NCBI GenBank assembly: GCA_003650445.1
Contig: QMQE01000114.1
Location: forward strand, 1-8,270
Length of the DNA: 8,270 nucleotides
Source: Acidobacteriota bacterium
Lineage (GTDB): Bacteria; Acidobacteriota; Holophagae; Thermotomaculales; Thermotomaculaceae
Direction of reading: 5' to 3'
Of the stretch, positions 4,787 to 8,270 are shown one piece after another; the stretch's first letter is position 1; every line of letters starts with the position of its first letter. The position numbers were made by a program, and so were the translations under genes. The notes below the pieces were generated by a model that was given only the letters and a program-made list of their open reading frames with translations, did not search any database and was not told the DNA's origin.

Positions 4787-6652
4787 ATGATTAACAACAA
4801 CGAAAACGAAGCGAACGAGACAGAAAAGAAAATCCAACCGGAAAAAGACGTGAAGGTTGAAAAAGCTGAAGCGGCCGATCCCAAGGAATCTTTTGAGGCA
4901 CTACTTGCTCAGTCTGAAGCTGATTTTGAATCAGTGGAACAGGGTAAGCTTGTAAAAGGCATGGTTATCAGCGTCAGTAATGGCGACATATTCGTCGATA
5001 TCGGGCAAAAAGTGGAAGGCACTGTTCCGGTTTCAGATTTTGAGGAACTCGGTGAAGAAATACCCAAATCCGGTGACGAAATAGATATCGTAGTGGAAAG
5101 AACACTTTCCGGCGGAGACATTATCAAACTGTCCCGCAAACGGGCAAAACAACGGGCCAGGCTGGATCAACTGAAAGATGCCGCTGAGAACAACAGCGTA
5201 GTCAAGGGAACCATCGTGGAACGTATCAAAGGTGGCTTCCGGGTGGATCTCGGTGGTGTCATGGCCTTCCTGCCCCAGTCACATGTTGATTTTAAGGCTC
5301 AGAAAAAAGCTGAACATTACATTGATCAGGAATATGACTTTACCATTCTGAAGGCATCCAGCAAGAACTACGTGGTTTCCAGGAAAGAACTTCTGGAAAA
5401 AGAATACAACGAAAAGAAAGCCCAGCTGCTTTCCACCATCAAAGAGGGTGACCTTGTAAAAGGCGTCATTAAGAATATTACCGACTACGGTGTCTTTGTA
5501 GACCTCGGTGGTATTGACGGCCTGCTCCACATCAGTGACATTTCATGGGGCAAAGTCAGCCATCCGTCAGATTTCTTCAAGGTGGGAGATGAGATTGAAG
5601 TCATCATTCTCTCCATTGACAATGAAACCGAAAAAATCTCCCTCGGCTACAAGCAGAAAACACCAGACCCATGGACCACTGTTGAAGAAAAGTACCCCGT
5701 GGGTACCCGGGTTGACGCAAAAGTTGTCAATCTGAAAAATTACGGTGCATTTGTTGAAGTAGAACCTGGTATTGAAGGCCTCGTTCACGTCAACGACATG
5801 TCCTGGACCCAGAAAATCTCCAAGGCCCAGCAGTTCCTGAAAATGGGAGACGAAGTAGAGGCTGTGGTACTGGAAGTCAACTCTGAAAACCGTAAGCTTG
5901 GACTTGGGCTGAAACAGGCCAAAGAAAACCCATGGGCTGTCATTCAGGAAAAATTCAAACCCGGTGACGTTGTTGAAGGGGAAATTAAGAACGTAACTGA
6001 ATTCGGCGCTTTCATGGAAATTTACGACGGTGTAGATGGCCTGATTCATGTTACCGACATGTCCTGGACCAAGAAATCTAAGAATCCTGCCGAATTTGTT
6101 CAGCCTGGGAATAAGGTGAAAGTTCAGGTACTCTCCATTGATCCTGAAAAACAACGGGTTTCCCTGGGCATGAAGCAGTTGACAAAGGATCCCTGGAAAG
6201 ATTTCTTCTCGCAGCACAATATTGGGGATACAGTCAAAGGGAAAATTGTCCGCATGGAGGATTACGGTGCATTTGTAGAGCTCCAGGAAGACATTGAAGG
6301 CCTGATTCATGTCTCTGAAATTGCAAAAGATCGAATCGAAAAGCCTTCTGACGTCCTTGAAATCGGTCAGGAAGTTGAAATGAAAATTGTCAAGATCGAT
6401 TCTGTTGACAAGAAAATCGGCCTTTCCATGCGCCAGCTTCTTATCGCTCAGGAAAAAGCATCTATGCCGGAACAGAAAATGCCCCCCTCTGCAGCGAAGA
6501 AATTCGAACAGAGAGTCCAGCGATCTGAAAAGAAACAGAAACCACGGTCATCAAAGCCCCGGAGAGAACAGAAAGAAACCTCAACAGTATCTTCTACCTC
6601 CGGTTCCGGAGCCGCTACTCTCGGCGATTTTATGAAGGACATCGATCTTTGA
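4787..6652 (+). CDS. rpsA: 30S ribosomal protein S1, six S1 domains
   Basis: S1 sits on the 30S subunit and captures mRNA leaders for translation initiation. From the ATG at 4787 the protein has 621 residues, longer than the 557 of E. coli S1. A charged, Glu/Lys-rich extension (about 1-50) precedes six S1 (OB-fold) domains at about 52-118, 136-200, 220-289, 305-376, 391-463 and 479-548. Domains 3-6 carry the RNA-binding type core, for example DYGVFVDLGGIDGLLHISD in domain 3 and NYGAFVEVEPGIEGLVHVND in domain 4. Domains 1 and 2 are more divergent, as expected for the domains that dock to the ribosome through S2. A basic tail (about 565-597) follows, then a Ser/Thr/Gly linker and a terminal TLGDFMKDIDL. 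The gene is alone on its strand and is not beside cmk, ispH or ihfB in this window. It is driven by the predicted promoter at 4696-4724 and ended by the hairpin at 6675-6702. S1 autoregulation through its leader is known in gamma-proteobacteria; I see no comparable leader fold here. Confidence 0.97.
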   Translation: MINNNENEANETEKKIQPEKDVKVEKAEAADPKESFEALLAQSEADFESVEQGKLVKGMVISVSNGDIFVDIGQKVEGTVPVSDFEELGEEIPKSGDEIDIVVERTLSGGDIIKLSRKRAKQRARLDQLKDAAENNSVVKGTIVERIKGGFRVDLGGVMAFLPQSHVDFKAQKKAEHYIDQEYDFTILKASSKNYVVSRKELLEKEYNEKKAQLLSTIKEGDLVKGVIKNITDYGVFVDLGGIDGLLHISDISWGKVSHPSDFFKVGDEIEVIILSIDNETEKISLGYKQKTPDPWTTVEEKYPVGTRVDAKVVNLKNYGAFVEVEPGIEGLVHVNDMSWTQKISKAQQFLKMGDEVEAVVLEVNSENRKLGLGLKQAKENPWAVIQEKFKPGDVVEGEIKNVTEFGAFMEIYDGVDGLIHVTDMSWTKKSKNPAEFVQPGNKVKVQVLSIDPEKQRVSLGMKQLTKDPWKDFFSQHNIGDTVKGKIVRMEDYGAFVELQEDIEGLIHVSEIAKDRIEKPSDVLEIGQEVEMKIVKIDSVDKKIGLSMRQLLIAQEKASMPEQKMPPSAAKKFEQRVQRSEKKQKPRSSKPRREQKETSTVSSTSGSGAATLGDFMKDIDL

Positions 6653-6674
6653 TTGTTTCTGTTTTGAGATAAAT

Positions 6675-6702
6675 AAAAGGGCACCCGAATGGGTGCCTTT
6701 TT
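6675..6702. terminator. Bidirectional intrinsic terminator between rpsA and the two-component pair
   Basis: The stem GGCACCC (6680-6686) pairs with GGGTGCC (6691-6697) around a GAAT loop. It extends outward through one G-U pair and four A-U pairs. The right arm runs into a T tract for plus-strand transcripts, and the left arm supplies a matching tract for minus-strand transcripts. It ends rpsA 23 bases after its stop. The TAA stop of the receiver gene (6701-6703) lies within the base of the stem. Confidence 0.92.
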
Positions 6703-7399
6703 ATTTACCCTTTTTCGGGTCCTTATTTCCGTCCACACCTTTTAACTGATTTAAGTTCAAAATCTGAACGCCATCCATATACTTTATCCGCTCATATCTG
6801 GACACGTTTTTCAACTTCTCCACCATTTCTATCAATTCTTCCAGTGAAGAACGGATACCGTCCAGGTAAGGGCGGATAATTGAGCACATTTCATTATCAG
6901 AAGTTTTCTGTTCCAGCAATGCTATATGGGTTCTTAATGCGGTCAACGGTTGATTGATATTATGGGAAACTGCACCAACCATCTCCTGAACCACTTTCAG
7001 CTGGTCAAATTTGCGATTTTCTTCCATATACATGGCCAATTTTAACGCCGCATTAATCCGGGCAAGGAGCTCGATCGAATCCACCGGCTTTCTTACATAG
7101 TCCGTAGCCCCTGCTTCCAGTGCGACAGACAGAACCTCCGACTCCCCTCTCGCGGTCACCATGATGACCGGAATCTCGGCTGTATCCCGATTGCCCTTCA
7201 ATTCCCGCAACACCGAGAGCCCGTCCCGATCCGGCATCATAATGTCCAACAGAATCAGGTCAGGCTGAATTTTGTTGACCGTTTCCATCACATGAAGGCC
7301 GGAATTCATGGATTCGGCTTCAAAGCCACCCCGGGTCAGTATCTGCACCATCAGAAAACGATTCGCAGCGTCGTCATCAACAGTCAGAATACGTTTCAT
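6701..7399 (-). CDS. Response regulator receiver fused to a kinase-less DHp (HisKA-like) domain
   Basis: A 232-residue cytoplasmic signalling protein. Residues 1-122 are a complete receiver domain: acidic pocket D8-D9-D10, phospho-acceptor D52 in LLDIMMPDRDG, T82 in VTARGE, and K104 in the RKP motif. Residues about 123-202 form a helical hairpin resembling the histidine-kinase dimerisation domain, with H146 in VSHNINQPLTALRTHI. No N, G1, F or G2 ATP-binding box follows, and the protein ends soon after RYERIKYMDG (201-210) and a lysine-rich tail. The residue after the histidine is N147 rather than the acidic residue of active HisKA domains, so self-kinase activity is unlikely. There is no DNA-binding output domain. 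I chose the ATG at 7399, which has AGGAGG 8 bases upstream and overlaps the kinase stop as ATGA. An earlier in-frame start at 7438 would run into the kinase gene without support. Its likely partner is the adjoining kinase. It may be a phosphorelay protein or a stand-alone regulator. Confidence 0.9.
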   Translation of the reverse strand: MKRILTVDDDAANRFLMVQILTRGGFEAESMNSGLHVMETVNKIQPDLILLDIMMPDRDGLSVLRELKGNRDTAEIPVIMVTARGESEVLSVALEAGATDYVRKPVDSIELLARINAALKLAMYMEENRKFDQLKVVQEMVGAVSHNINQPLTALRTHIALLEQKTSDNEMCSIIRPYLDGIRSSLEELIEMVEKLKNVSRYERIKYMDGVQILNLNQLKGVDGNKDPKKGK

Positions 7400-8270
7400 T
7401 TTTCTTCCCTCCTGATCGGAATGGACACGGAAAAGCAAGTTCCCTTTCCCCGGTCACTGTCTACATTGACCGTTGCACCAATGGCATCTGCCATTTTCCT
7501 TACAATTGCAAGGCCTGCTCCGATTCCACCATGCTTTCTCGTATCGACCTGTTCAATCTGGTAAAAATCAATGAAAATCTTTTCCAGATACCGTGGGTCA
7601 ATTCCCACCCCGGTATCCCTGACATTAAACACTATATTTCTACCAGTTGTCTCTGCAATCAGTTCGACCTCCCCCCTCTCGGTAAACTTAACCGCATTGT
7701 CCAGAAGGTTCATCAATATCCCCTGTACAAATTCCCGATCCGTCACAATGGTTTGTGGCAGGTCATTCCACCGGACCCTACCGGACACAGAATCTATTCC
7801 ATAGAGGCGCCCTTTCAGGTAACTTTCCATGTCATACATTAATGCAAGAGTATTTGTTGGTTGAAAATCCGGTTCCCGCTCATGAAGGGACAGCCTGGAA
7901 AGATCGAGAATATTTTCTATAATCCTTGACAGATTCAGCCCGCTTGCCTGAATGAAATCCAAGGCCTGCATACGCGCAGGTGCTTCTTCATCAATCCACT
8001 CTTCCCGCAGCATTCTGGAAAGCCCGATAATTGCATTCAGCGGGTTTCTGATTTCATGGGAAATGGTGGCCAGAAATTTCTCTTTTACCTTGTTTGCTTC
8101 CTCCGCCCTGACCTTTTCTTTTTTAAGAGAATCCAGGAGATGGGCACGCTCCGTGAGTATTTCCACTGTTTCTGCCAGTTTACGGACAAACCGTTGTTCC
8201 CCGCAGGTCCAGAACCTCTCAAAACGGACTTCTCCAAAGCCGACAAACCCGAAAAATTCTTTACCCCGAA
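7396..8270 (-). CDS. Sensor histidine kinase, GAF-HisKA-HATPase_c, 5' end outside window
   Basis: The reading frame stays open to the right edge, so the start lies outside and at least 290 codons are present. The first residues in the window (FFGFVGFGEVRFERFW, then a helical ERFVRKLAE-like stretch) resemble the end of a GAF sensor domain, and a coiled helix of Lys/Glu/Ala leads into the kinase core. The phospho-acceptor is the histidine of ISHEIRNPLN (codon 8056-8058). It is followed by LNLSRIIENILDLSRL and then the ATPase boxes: N box NLLDNAVKF, G1 box DTGVGID, F region FIDFYQIEQ and G2 box GGIGAGLAIV. All the residues needed for autophosphorylation appear intact. A GTG at 8166 begins a shorter open frame, but the homology extends upstream of it, so it is not the start. 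The TGA stop overlaps the ATG of the receiver gene, which marks the pair as co-translated. The signal sensed is unknown, and no membrane segment is seen in the part available. Confidence 0.93.
   Translation of the reverse strand, partial: RGKEFFGFVGFGEVRFERFWTCGEQRFVRKLAETVEILTERAHLLDSLKKEKVRAEEANKVKEKFLATISHEIRNPLNAIIGLSRMLREEWIDEEAPARMQALDFIQASGLNLSRIIENILDLSRLSLHEREPDFQPTNTLALMYDMESYLKGRLYGIDSVSGRVRWNDLPQTIVTDREFVQGILMNLLDNAVKFTERGEVELIAETTGRNIVFNVRDTGVGIDPRYLEKIFIDFYQIEQVDTRKHGGIGAGLAIVRKMADAIGATVNVDSDRGKGTCFSVSIPIRREEK
7408..7413 (-). promoter_or_regulatory. Ribosome-binding site of the receiver-DHp gene
   Basis: AGGAGG on the minus strand sits 8 bases before the ATG at 7399, inside the end of the kinase gene. 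It fixes the receiver start, so that the protein begins MKRILTVDDD, the normal opening of a receiver domain. Confidence 0.8.

Noticed and set aside
5567..6310. Long antisense open frame (247 codons) opposite rpsA
   Set aside because: It runs through S1 domains 3-6, and its periodic composition mirrors the domain repeats. It has no recognisable motif, and rpsA is certain on the other strand.
6707..6720. ACCC...GGGT inverted repeat as a second terminator
   Set aside because: Four-base arms inside the coding end of the receiver gene, without a following T tract. The hairpin at 6675-6702 already explains termination.
7400..7438. Upstream start for the receiver protein at 7438
   Set aside because: It would extend the overlap with the kinase gene to 43 bases and precede the normal MKRILTVDDD opening. 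The AGGAGG site points to 7399.
8164..8166. GTG at 8166 as the kinase start
   Set aside because: The frame is open to the window edge, and the upstream residues look like the end of a GAF domain, so the gene continues beyond the window.

Overview
This window looks like ordinary bacterial chromosome: densely coded, moderate in base composition, and without insertion sequences, phage genes, CRISPR, tRNA or rRNA. The ribosomal protein S1 has six S1 domains, as in Gram-negative lineages, whereas typical Firmicutes have fewer. The zinc-ribbon/FHA protein and the receiver-plus-histidine-domain protein recall Desulfobacterota, Acidobacteriota and related groups. I cannot name the organism, and this placement is inference.

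Layout. Positions 14-4606 hold a six-gene minus-strand operon, in transcription order: a concentrative nucleoside transporter (nupC-type), a purine nucleoside phosphorylase, cytidine deaminase (cdd), a zinc-ribbon/FHA protein, D-alanine-D-alanine ligase (ddl) and the 16S rRNA m7G527 methyltransferase (rsmG). After a 28-base gap between the first two genes, every junction is a 4-base ATGA stop/start overlap. The first three genes form a coherent module that imports nucleosides, phosphorolyses purine nucleosides and deaminates cytidine. The last three add phosphothreonine sensing (probable), cell-wall precursor synthesis and ribosome maturation. Positions 4787-6652 hold rpsA on the plus strand, read divergently from the operon. 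Positions 6701-8270 hold a minus-strand two-component pair: a GAF-type histidine kinase that runs off the right edge, overlapping by ATGA with a receiver protein. That receiver protein carries a histidine-phosphotransfer-like domain but no ATPase domain. A bidirectional terminator separates rpsA from this pair.

The most striking feature is the 180-base divergent region between the transporter gene and rpsA. A palindromic TTGCAA at 4696-4701 can serve as the -35 box on both strands. Exactly 17 bases away on each side lies a perfect TATAAT. RNA polymerase should therefore be able to occupy only one of the two promoters at a time, which would tie translation capacity (S1) reciprocally to nucleoside scavenging. 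The second point of interest is the kinase-less receiver-DHp protein, which may be a phosphorelay intermediate. No stretch longer than 300 bases lacks a gene.
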